This document shows, one piece after another, positions 52,991-61,071 of a stretch of 64,000 nt of DNA. The position numbers and the translations under genes are program-made. The stretch spans positions 930,001-994,000 of the forward strand of contig NZ_JAPEPZ010000002.1 in assembly GCF_026339875.1 (NCBI RefSeq), written 5' to 3'. Below the pieces are notes generated by a model. It saw nothing but the letters and a program-made list of their open reading frames with translations. It ran no database searches and was not told the DNA's origin. Position 1 is the first letter of the stretch, and each line of letters begins with the position of its first letter. The DNA is from Streptomyces sp. NBC_01571. Its GTDB lineage: Bacteria; Actinomycetota; Actinomycetes; Streptomycetales; Streptomycetaceae.

Positions 52991-55502
52991 AGGGCGCCCC
53001 GCGGGTCAGCAGGACGCGCGCCGCGTGGAGGTGCCCGGCCGCGAGGTCGGGGGCGCGCAGCGGTACCGCGAGGGCGTCCCGGCCGGCGGCGGCGAGGCCG
53101 TCGAGCACGGCGGCCCAGGTGGTGTCGGTGTCCGCCAGCGGTACGACGCCCTCGGCGACGAGGGTGGCGGCGTCCAGGTCGGCCCACATCGGGTCGCCGG
53201 TGTCGGGTCCGTCCGCGGCGCGGCGCAGTTGCTCGGCGCCGAGCAGGTCGCGCAGGGCCTCCAGTACGGAGTCGCGGTGCCGCAGGCCGCTGCCGGTCGC
53301 CCAGCGCACCTCGGCGGTCGCCGGATCGGTGAGGCGGGCCAGGGCGACGGGCAGCAGACCGTCGCCGGCTGCGGTGAGGTCGAGGATCTCGACGTCGACG
53401 CCCAGGTTCTCCGCCGAGCGCAGCAGGAAGAGCGCCTCGGGGTCGGCGGTGAGGGAGGAGGGGTCCACGGCGGGCACCGGTGCGGTGCGGCGGACGGCGC
53501 CGCGCAGCGCGTCGAGCGCGAGTGCGGTCGCCAGGGCTCGGGCGAGCGCGGGCCGCGGGGCGGTGGCGACGCCGGTGCCGGCCGAGGTCCGCTCGAACAG
53601 GCCCAGATCGTTCCAGCCGCCCAGGGTGCGGACGGCGCCCGCCGGTACCAGCACGGTCCGGCCGTCGGTCAGGGAGACGGCTTCGCTCCAGTGGGCGACC
53701 CGGTCCGCCGGGACGTCGAGCCCGCTGGAGACGGCGAGTTCGGCCGGCGCGACACGGGTCCACTTGCCGACGGCGGCCGGGAGCGCGGTGGCGTCGAGCA
53801 CCCGGGGCGGAACGACGTGTTCGGCGTAGACCTCCGCGGCACGGAAGAGCGCGGTGAGGCGGGCACCGGCCACGGTGTGGACATCGGCGGCGGAGATCCG
53901 GCGCGTCCGGCCGGGCGCGATGCCCAGGACGACGGTGCTGACCTTGAGCGGGGTCTGCTCCCAGTCCTCGTCGGCGAACGCGGTGAAGACACCGGCCCGC
54001 TCGTGGACGAGGACGCTTCGCTGCTCGAGTGCCGCGAGCAGGGCCTTGGCGGCGTCTTCGTCGGCGGCTCCGTCGGCGGGCGGCACCGCGGGCTCGTCGT
54101 CCGAGTGGGGCGTACGCAGCATCTCGCCCGGAAGGGCGGCGGGTTCGGTCGCGCTGGTGTCCGCGGCGGCGACGGTGGCCTGCTCGGCGCCGGCGACGCC
54201 CGTGACCGCGGCGATGTCCTTGACCGCACCGGCGTTCTCGTCCGCGGCGGAGTTCAGGGCCCCGCCGAGGCCCTCGGCGGCGCCGGTGTTCTCGATCCCA
54301 CCGCCGTCCTCGGTCCCCCCGGCATCCTCGGCCAAGCCCGTTTCCCCGGCCGCGCAGTACGGGCAGCGGGGGTGCGGGAGGAGCGGCTCGGTCAGTACGT
54401 CGAGGGAGTCGAGGTCCTGGACCACGATCTGGTTACGGGTCTCGGCGGGCAGCGCCTCGGTGGTGAGGCGGAACACCTCGAAGGCGAGGAGGTTGCCGAG
54501 CATGCCGGCGAGCGGGCCGGTGAGGTCGGGTGCGGGGGCGCCCAGCGGCGCGGCGGGGCCGACCGAGGCCCACAGTTCCGCGCTGTCGGCGGCGTCGGAG
54601 CCCGCGCCGAGCCGCAGGACGGCGCAGCACCAGCAGCCGGGATCGTCTGCGGTCATCACCGGGCCGACGACGGCACGATTGCCGAACGTCCAGGCTCCGA
54701 GCAGTCGGCGGCCGGCGGGCACGCCCTCGGCGAGCAGTCGGAGCAGTTGACGGCGCCCGGCCGCACCGGCGACCAGGACGGTGTCCCAGCCGTCGAGGTC
54801 CTGCCAGCCGTACGTCCCGTCGTCGAAGGGGGTGCCTGCGGCGGGCCGGACTTCGGCGGGCGAAGCCCCGGCGGTGGGTGCGGGCAGGCGGACCAGGCGG
54901 GGGGCGCAGCCCGCCTCGGTGAGGGCCGCGGCCTCGGCGTCGAGGTCGGCGGTGCCCTCGACCCCGTGGAGTTCGCGGGAGAGCCCGTCGTACGGCAGGT
55001 CCGGCTCGGTGATGGTCACGGCGGCGCAGCCGTTACGGAGCAGGCCGAGCGCCGCCCACCGGGCCAGGGCGCCGTCGCCCAGGACCGCGACGGGGGTGGA
55101 GCGGAAGCGCAGGAATCGGGCGGGCGCGTTGTCCGCGTAGTGGTCAAGGTAGTCGAGTTGACGCGAGAAACGTTTCTTTACCTGGGGTGACAAGCCGACC
55201 GCCGGTGGCGTAAGCCCGGCGTCCCGGGCGAAACCACGCGCGTAGAGTGCGCGCACGAGTTGGACCACCATGTCGCGCTGCTTGTCCCCCAGGCCGGCGC
55301 ACAGTTCCTCGACCCGGCGCTCGCCGTCGAGATGGGGCACGATCAGCGCGGCGAAGCGGTACGCGGACTGCGTGACGACATTGAACCCGCCGTGGGCGTT
55401 GTGGAAGAGCACCCCGGACGGGGTCCGGGTGAACAGCACGTCCCTGCGGATGCGGGGCCGCGACTGAGCGATCTCCTCGTGGGACGCGGGAGCGTAGGCC
55501 AT
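52980..55502 (-). CDS. F protein: RRE/Ocin-ThiF leader-binding protein, extended
   Basis: An 840-residue protein. Residues 10-100 form the RiPP recognition element (RPRIRRDVLFTRTPSGVLFHNAHGGFNVVTQSAYRFAALIVPHLDG). Residues 130-390 are ThiF/E1-like (FRSTPVAVLGDGALARWAALGLLRNG) with the zinc cysteines CWCC and CPYC. After a Glu/Ala-rich linker, residues about 500-840 (PLKVSTVVLGIAPGRTRRISAADVHTVAGARLTALFRAAEVYAEH...) look like a diverged YcaO-type domain without the ATP motifs. It should bind the leader and present the core to the two YcaO enzymes. ATG with GGAGG 13 nt upstream. Confidence 0.85.
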   Translation of the reverse strand: MAYAPASHEEIAQSRPRIRRDVLFTRTPSGVLFHNAHGGFNVVTQSAYRFAALIVPHLDGERRVEELCAGLGDKQRDMVVQLVRALYARGFARDAGLTPPAVGLSPQVKKRFSRQLDYLDHYADNAPARFLRFRSTPVAVLGDGALARWAALGLLRNGCAAVTITEPDLPYDGLSRELHGVEGTADLDAEAAALTEAGCAPRLVRLPAPTAGASPAEVRPAAGTPFDDGTYGWQDLDGWDTVLVAGAAGRRQLLRLLAEGVPAGRRLLGAWTFGNRAVVGPVMTADDPGCWCCAVLRLGAGSDAADSAELWASVGPAAPLGAPAPDLTGPLAGMLGNLLAFEVFRLTTEALPAETRNQIVVQDLDSLDVLTEPLLPHPRCPYCAAGETGLAEDAGGTEDGGGIENTGAAEGLGGALNSAADENAGAVKDIAAVTGVAGAEQATVAAADTSATEPAALPGEMLRTPHSDDEPAVPPADGAADEDAAKALLAALEQRSVLVHERAGVFTAFADEDWEQTPLKVSTVVLGIAPGRTRRISAADVHTVAGARLTALFRAAEVYAEHVVPPRVLDATALPAAVGKWTRVAPAELAVSSGLDVPADRVAHWSEAVSLTDGRTVLVPAGAVRTLGGWNDLGLFERTSAGTGVATAPRPALARALATALALDALRGAVRRTAPVPAVDPSSLTADPEALFLLRSAENLGVDVEILDLTAAGDGLLPVALARLTDPATAEVRWATGSGLRHRDSVLEALRDLLGAEQLRRAADGPDTGDPMWADLDAATLVAEGVVPLADTDTTWAAVLDGLAAAGRDALAVPLRAPDLAAGHLHAARVLLTRGAPCAD

Positions 55503-55561
55503 GGGGTGCGTAAACCTCCGAAGTGCGGGGGGCGGTCAGCCAGTGGTCGGCGGGGGGACGG

Positions 55562-56698
55562 TCAGCCGGCGGCCGGCGGGGAGAAGTACGTCGGATCGGG
55601 TGGGGCGGCGCTCGGGAGGCTGGTGCCGGCCGCCTGGACGAAGAGCCGAAGCAGGTCGTGGACGCGGTAGCGGCCGGACGGATCCTCTTCCAACAGCCCG
55701 GCGTTGACGAGGGCGCGCAGGACGAGGGTTCCCGAGGCCGGAGGTGAGGCCCGTCCGAGACCGGACGACGCAGCGGCTGTGGGTGGCGGAACACCTGCGT
55801 TGGCCGACCCGGGACGTCCGCCGGTTGGTTCGCCGCGCAGGACGGCGCCGTGCAGGTCGCGCAGTGCCGTGCCGGGCTCCACGCCCAGCTCCGAGGTGAG
55901 GTGCGCGTGGATCCTGCGATACTCGGCGAGTGCCTCGGCGCGTCGCCCGGAGCGGTACAGGGCCTCGATGAGCAGGGCGGACAGCCCCTCGTGGCCGGGA
56001 TCGGCTCGGATCGCCTCGCGGGCGTCGGCGACCATCTCCCGGTGTCGTCCCAGGCTCAGTTCACCGTCGAAGACGCGCTCGACCGCGAGGAGCCGTTCCT
56101 CGGTCAGGCGGGGCACGAGGTCACGATGGAGCTCGTCGGAGTGGACGTTGCCGAGGACCGGACCCTTCCAGAGGCGCAGCGCGGTCCGGGCGAGGTGCAG
56201 CGCGGACTCGGGGTCTTCGCTGGCACCGGCCCGTCGCAACAACTCGCGGAACCGGAGCAGGTCGAGGGTGTCGGCGTCGGCGTGGAGCCGGTAACCGCCG
56301 GGGACGGCCTCGATCGCCTGGTCGGCTACGCCGTACTTCGCGAAGAGCCGGCGCAGTCGCAGCACACAGGTGTGCAGCGCCGATCGGCCGCCGGCCGGTG
56401 GTCGGGTTCCCCAGACCACGCGCTGAAGCAAATCGGCGGAGACGACGGCGCCGGGATGCAGAAGGAGCGCGGCGAGCAGCGCACTGGGTCGGGAGGGTTG
56501 CAGCACGACCGTCTCGTGGCCGTCGGTGATGGCCAGCAGACCGAGCACCAGGAAGCGGGGTCGGTCGGTGGCTCCTGCTGCGGCGGTAGTCAGTTCAGCG
56601 AGTGCGCCGTCGGGCGCGGGGGCACCGGTCTTCACCACAGCCTTTCGCATCGCACGGTGGGTGGGGTGGTCCACCAAAGGCATTGCACGGCAACGCAC
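55562..56698 (-). CDS. SARP-family transcriptional activator
   Basis: About 378 residues. An OmpR-like winged helix (FLVLGLLAITDGHETVVLQPSRPSALLAALLLHPGAVVSADLLQRVVWG...ALHTCVLRLRRLF...AIEAVPGGYRL) is followed by the BTAD repeat domain (FRELLRRAGAS to VEPGTALRDLHGAVL). The last 50 residues (LVLRALVNAGLLEEDPSGRYRVHDLLRLFVQAAG) resemble the helix after the NB-ARC ATPase of AfsR-type proteins, although no ATPase is present. First gene of the operon, 59 bp before the F protein; it likely activates the cluster. Start codon uncertain (ATGs at 56698, 56683 and 56650). Confidence 0.85.
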   Translation of the reverse strand: MRCRAMPLVDHPTHRAMRKAVVKTGAPAPDGALAELTTAAAGATDRPRFLVLGLLAITDGHETVVLQPSRPSALLAALLLHPGAVVSADLLQRVVWGTRPPAGGRSALHTCVLRLRRLFAKYGVADQAIEAVPGGYRLHADADTLDLLRFRELLRRAGASEDPESALHLARTALRLWKGPVLGNVHSDELHRDLVPRLTEERLLAVERVFDGELSLGRHREMVADAREAIRADPGHEGLSALLIEALYRSGRRAEALAEYRRIHAHLTSELGVEPGTALRDLHGAVLRGEPTGGRPGSANAGVPPPTAAASSGLGRASPPASGTLVLRALVNAGLLEEDPSGRYRVHDLLRLFVQAAGTSLPSAAPPDPTYFSPPAAG

Positions 56699-56930
56699 TT
56701 GCCCCCGCCGGGGATGTGTGGCGGGTACAAGCTCGGTGCCGAGAGGGGAACTTAGATTCGATCAGGCCACCACGTCCAGTGGTTGGTATGAAACAACTGG
56801 TTACAAGTGCGGTCGCCGGGACCCGGGATGCCCAAGTGTGGGGGTGTGGTTTTGGCGGGTGGTCTGCCAGGGCATACGCTCCCGGAGGAGTGCCGGAGGA
56901 TCTCCGTATGCCGCACTCAGGGGAGGATTC

Positions 56931-57131
56931 ATGCCGTGGTGGGCGCTGATTCCGGTCGTCTCGATGATCACCGGGCCCGTCGCTCTGTACCTCATGACCC
57001 GACGCAAGCGTCGGCCCGAGGCCACCGATGAGCGCTACGAAGAGCTCTCGCGGAAGTACACCGCGCTGCTGGAGGACTCCACGTCGGGCGAGCTGCCCAA
57101 CGGCCGGGCCCGCTACCCGGATCGGCGTTGA
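56931..57131 (+). CDS. Small membrane protein
   Basis: Sixty-six residues: WWALIPVVSMITGPVALYLMTRRKRR forms one membrane span with a positive stop, followed by a charged tail ATDERYEELSRKYTALLEDSTSGE that could be a short coiled coil. A strong GGGGAGG site precedes the ATG. It is divergent from the SARP gene and lies at the outer edge of the RiPP cluster. A role in immunity or regulation is possible but unsupported. Confidence 0.6.
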   Translation: MPWWALIPVVSMITGPVALYLMTRRKRRPEATDERYEELSRKYTALLEDSTSGELPNGRARYPDRR

Positions 57132-57180
57132 GAGGCGTTTGATCCCGTTGTCTCATCGCGTTCACCGGGTGCGGTTCATG

Positions 57181-57393
57181 TCACGCGTCAGCTCGGGGTG
57201 GATTCGGCGGCGAGTCTGCGGGGCATGAAGTCGATCTCCGGCTCAGCCGCTCTTCGAGGAAGGGGCTTCCCAGCAGCACGCTGAAGACGGGGGCGAGCGC
57301 GATCAACAGGCTCGCCGTGTCGGCCGCCACCTCCACCTGGGCCACGACCTCCGCCGTGATCTCCCGCGCCGCCTGTTCCACCGCCAGGTCCAT
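57181..57393 (-). CDS. Short membrane protein or fragment
   Basis: Seventy residues: MDLAVEQAAREITAEVVAQVEVAADTASLLIALAPVFSVLLGSPFLEERLSRRS. One amphipathic helix and one membrane span, resembling the start of larger Streptomyces membrane proteins of effector type (ADTASLLIAL pattern). It ends quickly after the span, so I suspect a truncated gene. Confidence 0.4.
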   Translation of the reverse strand: MDLAVEQAAREITAEVVAQVEVAADTASLLIALAPVFSVLLGSPFLEERLSRRSTSCPADSPPNPPRADA

Positions 57394-57601
57394 TCCCGCC
57401 CCCTCGTCCGCACTGTTCGGACGATCATGTCAGCAGACTGCGACAGAGAGATCGGCCACCAGCACCGACGAGTCACTGCTGCCGCCCCCGAACATCCACG
57501 GCACCGCCCTCGACACCCCAGCAGCGCTCGCCAGCACCACCCAGGCGCTCCACGAATGCCCTCAATACCTCGGGTTGTACCTTCGATATGTTCGATATCA
57601 A

Positions 57602-57725
57602 GCGGCTCACGCGGGGACCTCGCCCCGCCTTCCGCCGTCACCGGAATCACTGTCGTCCCGACCGAATACGGTTTCGCGGTGAGTTGGGACGCGAACCCCA
57701 CCCCGGACCTGGCGAGCTACGTGGT
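57602..57725 (+). repeat. Copy of part of the fibronectin gene
   Basis: A direct repeat of 36683-36806 with about ten mismatches and no gap over 124 bp, including CGTCCCGACCGAATACGG and CCCCGGACCTGGCGAGCTAC. Flanking sequence is unrelated on both sides. Confidence 0.85.
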
Positions 57726-58049
57726 ACATGAACGCGGATCCTTCGGCGGAGTGAGGTCGTCCGCGATCCTCACCCGCGCCCATTCCCGTCCCTTGGCATT
57801 GTGGGCAGTTGAGACGATCACCAAGCGACGCTTCGCCGCGGAGCCCGGGTCTGGCTTCGTTCACTATCAGCGACAGCGTTTGTCGATGAGCTTCAGCAGC
57901 AGTCGAACGTTCGCCCGTCGGGGAATGGTCACGAGAAGTGACGGCAGCGCTGTGTCGCCCAGACGGGCGGGGCGATCGACGTCTGTGACTGGACCCTGCC
58001 GCCCGGGTGTAGTTGCTCATGACCCGGACGAGGGTGCGAAAATGCGTTC

Positions 58050-58463
58050 GTGGTGACAGATGCCGAGTGGGCTCGGATTCGCCGGGGGTTGTGCTTCGGG
58101 CAGGTCTTCGAGGGCACCGTTGTGAAGGTTCCCCGGCCCGGTGCGATCGGGATCTTCGTGGACATCGGCCTGAGCATCGGAGGCTTCGTCGACGTCCTGT
58201 GGCTTCCGGAACAGAGCGATGACTGGCCGGCGGAAGGCACGGTTGCGGATTTCGAGATCTGGTGGGCAGACAGCCGTCAACAGATCCGGCTGCGGCCGTT
58301 GGACTCTCGGTATCAGCGGAACGACTTCGCAGACTTCGAGGCACGTTTCCGTCCCAATTGGCCGTCCGAGGTCGGTCAGCCCGTTCTTGATCCCAGGCCC
58401 CCGGCCCTCGATGAGGTGCGGTCCGCGCTGCGATCTGACGGGCCGCCGGCCAGCTCCCCGTGA
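58050..58463 (+). CDS. S1-like RNA-binding domain protein
   Basis: About 137 residues from tandem GTGs. RRGLCFGQVFEGTVVKVPRPGAIGIFVDIGLSIGGFVDVLWLPEQSD has the strand pattern of an S1/OB fold (G-x-V...G-x-F-V-D-x-G...G-F-V). The second half (VADFEIWWADSRQQIRLRPLDSRY) continues the barrel. It likely binds nucleic acid. The start region is duplicated in inverted form at 35225-35366. No operon partner. Confidence 0.6.
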   Translation: MVTDAEWARIRRGLCFGQVFEGTVVKVPRPGAIGIFVDIGLSIGGFVDVLWLPEQSDDWPAEGTVADFEIWWADSRQQIRLRPLDSRYQRNDFADFEARFRPNWPSEVGQPVLDPRPPALDEVRSALRSDGPPASSP

Positions 58464-58712
58464 GTTCTGGTGACGTGAGTTCTGGTGAGGTGGCCGACTG
58501 TCGTGGCGAGAGCTAGCCGGCCCCGGCCTCGGCTCGGGCACGACTTTCGACATCTGCGGGCATGACCAACCCCTTTCACCAGGAGCATCCCACTGCTGCC
58601 CTGGCAAGCACCGCAGTGCTGTCAAAGCTCGTGAACATCACCAGACCCTGGATCGGGATGCCTCCCGAACCCGTGAACAACTGCTGTCGCTACCCGTGAG
58701 CAAAGCCACGGG

Positions 58713-59165
58713 TCAGTGGAACCAGGCAACGAGTCGCACGTTGCCTGCTCCGTGGAGTTCGCTGAGTGTCCGCATCACGCTCCAGACCGGCCCGCAGTGG
58801 ATTTTGTCTCCGGCGACCGATTCTCGGCTTCGTGTGCCGGAGCTGTCTGTCTCCTGCCAGTCGGTGGAGGCAAGCTCGGCCCAGGTGATCCATGTTGTGC
58901 CGTGGACGTCAGGAGGTCCGCTGTACGCGGCGTATCCGGTCTGCAGATCCTCAGACGCGTCGCTCGGAAAGCCGCGGCCTTCGGCCAGAGGGCGGAAGCC
59001 GAAGGAGTTCCGGATACCGAAGATGCAGGCGAGGGCGTCGTAGGCGTTGCCGTTGTTGAGCAGGAAGAGGTCGATGGCAGCGTGCCACACGGATTCCTCG
59101 TCGTCGGGGCCCCAGAGGCGGGCACCTGGTCGACACTCGATCATCCCGCTGACTTCGGTAGACAT
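58713..59165 (-). CDS. Hypothetical protein
   Basis: About 150 residues from MSTEVSGMIECRPGARLWGPDDEESVWHAAIDLFLLNNGNAYDALACIFGIRNSFGFRPLAEGRG. It is globular and acidic with conserved-looking Trp and His positions and no membrane span. I do not recognise the family; proteins of this style are common next to toxin-immunity genes in Streptomyces, but no partner is visible. Its start at 59165 is the better of two ATGs. Confidence 0.55.
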   Translation of the reverse strand: MSTEVSGMIECRPGARLWGPDDEESVWHAAIDLFLLNNGNAYDALACIFGIRNSFGFRPLAEGRGFPSDASEDLQTGYAAYSGPPDVHGTTWITWAELASTDWQETDSSGTRSRESVAGDKIHCGPVWSVMRTLSELHGAGNVRLVAWFH

Positions 59166-59662
59166 GCGGGCATGCTGCCCGCACGGTCCATGAGTCGGCA
59201 CCTGCTTTTCCTTTGACCTGCCTCGCCACCAGTTCCAGCGGCCGCCTCAGGCGCTCGTGCGGTGAGCCCTGATGAGTCGGTGATCCATCTCGTCGGCAAT
59301 GGCTCTACAGGTCAAGGCCGCTCCTGACCTTCCACACCCAGGGCCCGCAACGCAACGAGTTCCGGGCCCTTCTCGCCGAACGGTTCGTCCGGCGTGCTCG
59401 TGGCCGGGTGTTTCACCTCAGCGATGCCCAAGATCACCCGCCGGGGGCAGCCGGGCGCATTCTCGGCCCGGCCCGCGCTGCCCCCGCCAGCGCGGGTTAC
59501 TGGGGGCACGGGCCACTGATCCCCCGCAGCGCCCCGTTCCCTGTTTCTTCCCGGCCCTTCCCCTTTTCTTCTTGCCGTGACGGTCACAGGGTGCTCTGTG
59601 GGGGATGTCCGCGCCTCGACCACGCCCCGACGGGCATCTGACCTGCATGAACACGGGCCGCT
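59166..59662. other. Intergenic region without a recognised gene
   Basis: About 500 bp. No frame has a family signature. GC-rich short repeats occur near 59450-59520. Confidence 0.35.
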
Positions 59663-60127
59663 TCAGCCGATAAATTGACACGCCCAGTCCGGTCGGCCGG
59701 TACGGGTTCCGGGTGCAGGAGGTCCAGCCGGCGCAGGGCGGTGCGCCGCTGCACCACCGACAAGGCCGGCGACGGCGGCGCCGAGCACCAGCCAGCCGGC
59801 GGGGCCGGCGGTCATCACGGCGCCGGTCAGCAGCAGCGGGCCGGCAGACTTCTGCACGGACTGCGCCATCCCGGCCACGCCGAGGTACGAGGCACGGGCG
59901 TGCGGGGGCGCGAGGGAGACGGCCAGCTCCCAGGAGCTCACGGACCGGATCAGCTCGGCGCCGGTGACCAGCATCGCGGCGACGAGCAGGGCGGCGACGA
60001 GCAGGGCGGCCGAGGCGGTCCAGGCCCCGCCGCCGCCGGCGGCCAGGACCGCGCAGCAGGCGAGCAGCGCGAGTCCGTACAGGCCCACCGCGCGCGCAGC
60101 CTGACGCGGTTCAATGGCGTCGGCTAA
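59663..60127 (-). pseudogene. MFS transporter, C-terminal part cut by IS
   Basis: The frame reads ADAIEPRQAARAVGLYGLALLACCAVLAAGGGGAWTASAALLVAALLVAAMLVTGAELIRSVSSWELAVSLAPPHARASYLGVAGMAQSVQKSAGPLLLTGAVMTAGPAGWLVLG, the last four spans of an MFS exporter, with the usual S-Y-L/Q-G-V-x-G motif. At 60128 it meets an IS5 element. Beyond the IS (61016 on) the same frame may run for a few codons (GAALGFLL) but then reaches a terminator, so most of the gene was lost earlier. Confidence 0.75.
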
Positions 60128-61012
60128 GAGGTCCTAACAGAAGTTGTTGATCATGTGACCTTCGGCTTGGACAGTCGTTGGTCCAAGCGTGGGGAAACGT
60201 CAGTCGCGGCCGTGGATCGTGTCGGATGAACTGTGGTCGCTCATCGAGCCGTTGCTGCCCGAGCCGGGACCCAAGCTGGTCGAGGGTAGACCAAGGGTGC
60301 CGGACCGGCAGGCCTTGTGCGGGATCCTGTTCGTGCTGCACACCGGCATCCAATGGGAGTACCTGCCCCAGGAGTTGGGCTTCGGCTCGGGCATGACCTG
60401 CTGGCGGCGCCTGGCCGCGTGGAACGAAGCCGGCGTGTGGGATCAACTGCACCTGGTGCTGCTGAAACAGCTGCGGGCAGCAAAGCAGCTGGACTGGTCG
60501 CGGGCGGTGATCGACTCCTCGCACGTGCGGGCGGCCCGGCGGGGCCCAAAAGCGGACCCAGCCCGGTCGATCGCGCGCGGCCGGGCAGCAAACACCACGT
60601 CGTCACCGACGCCCAGGGCATCCCGCTCGCGGTGTCGCTGACCGGCGGGAACCGCAACGACGTCACCCAGCTCCTGCCCCTGATCGACAAGATTCCGGCC
60701 GTCGCGGGAGTCGTCGGCCGACCCAGACGCAGACCCGATGCCCTGCTCGCCGACCGCGCCTACGACCACGACAAGTACCGGCGCCTGCTGTGGCAGCGCG
60801 GTATCCGCCCAGTCATCGCCGAACGAGGCGTCGAGCACGGCTCCGGCCTGGGAACTTTCCGGTGGGTGGTGGAGCGCACCATCGCCTGGCTCCACGGCTT
60901 CCGCCGCTTACGCGTCCGCTGGGAACGACGCGACGACATCCATGAAGCCTTCCTCGGCCTCGCCACCTGCCTCATCACCCACAGGCACGTCCAACGCCTT
61001 TGTTAGGACCTC
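60128..61012 (+). mobile_element. IS5-family element, 885 bp, with TAA duplication
   Basis: Ends GAGGTCCTAACA at 60128 and TGTTAGGACCTC ending 61012. TAA flanks both sides (60125-60127, 61013-61015), a 3-bp TNA target duplication. It disrupts the MFS gene remnant. Confidence 0.85.
60189..61006 (+). CDS. IS5-family transposase, two frames joined by -1 shift
   Basis: Frame one: SRPWIVSDELWSLIEPLLPEPGPKLVEGRPRVPDRQALCGILFVLHTGIQWEYLP to AVIDSSHVRAARRGPK, with the first catalytic Asp in VIDSSH. Frame two: SGPSPVDRARPGSKHHVVTDAQGIPLAVSLTGGNRNDVTQLLPL to LADRAYDHDKYRR and WVVERTIAWLHGFRRLRVRWERR, with the other Asp and Glu. They meet at GGCCCAAAAGC, a likely -1 slippery site. No other lesion. Confidence 0.85.
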
Positions 61013-61021
61013 TAAGAGAAA

Positions 61022-61052
61022 GCCGAGTGCTGCTCCTGGGAGCCCACTCGGC
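61022..61052 (-). terminator. Terminator-like hairpin after glycosidase gene
   Basis: GCCGAGTG and CACTCGGC form an 8-bp perfect stem, extended weakly by GAGAA/TTCTC, 20 bp beyond the stop codon of the minus-strand glycosidase gene. Confidence 0.55.
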
Positions 61053-61071
61053 CGTGGTTCTCGCCCGCAGG

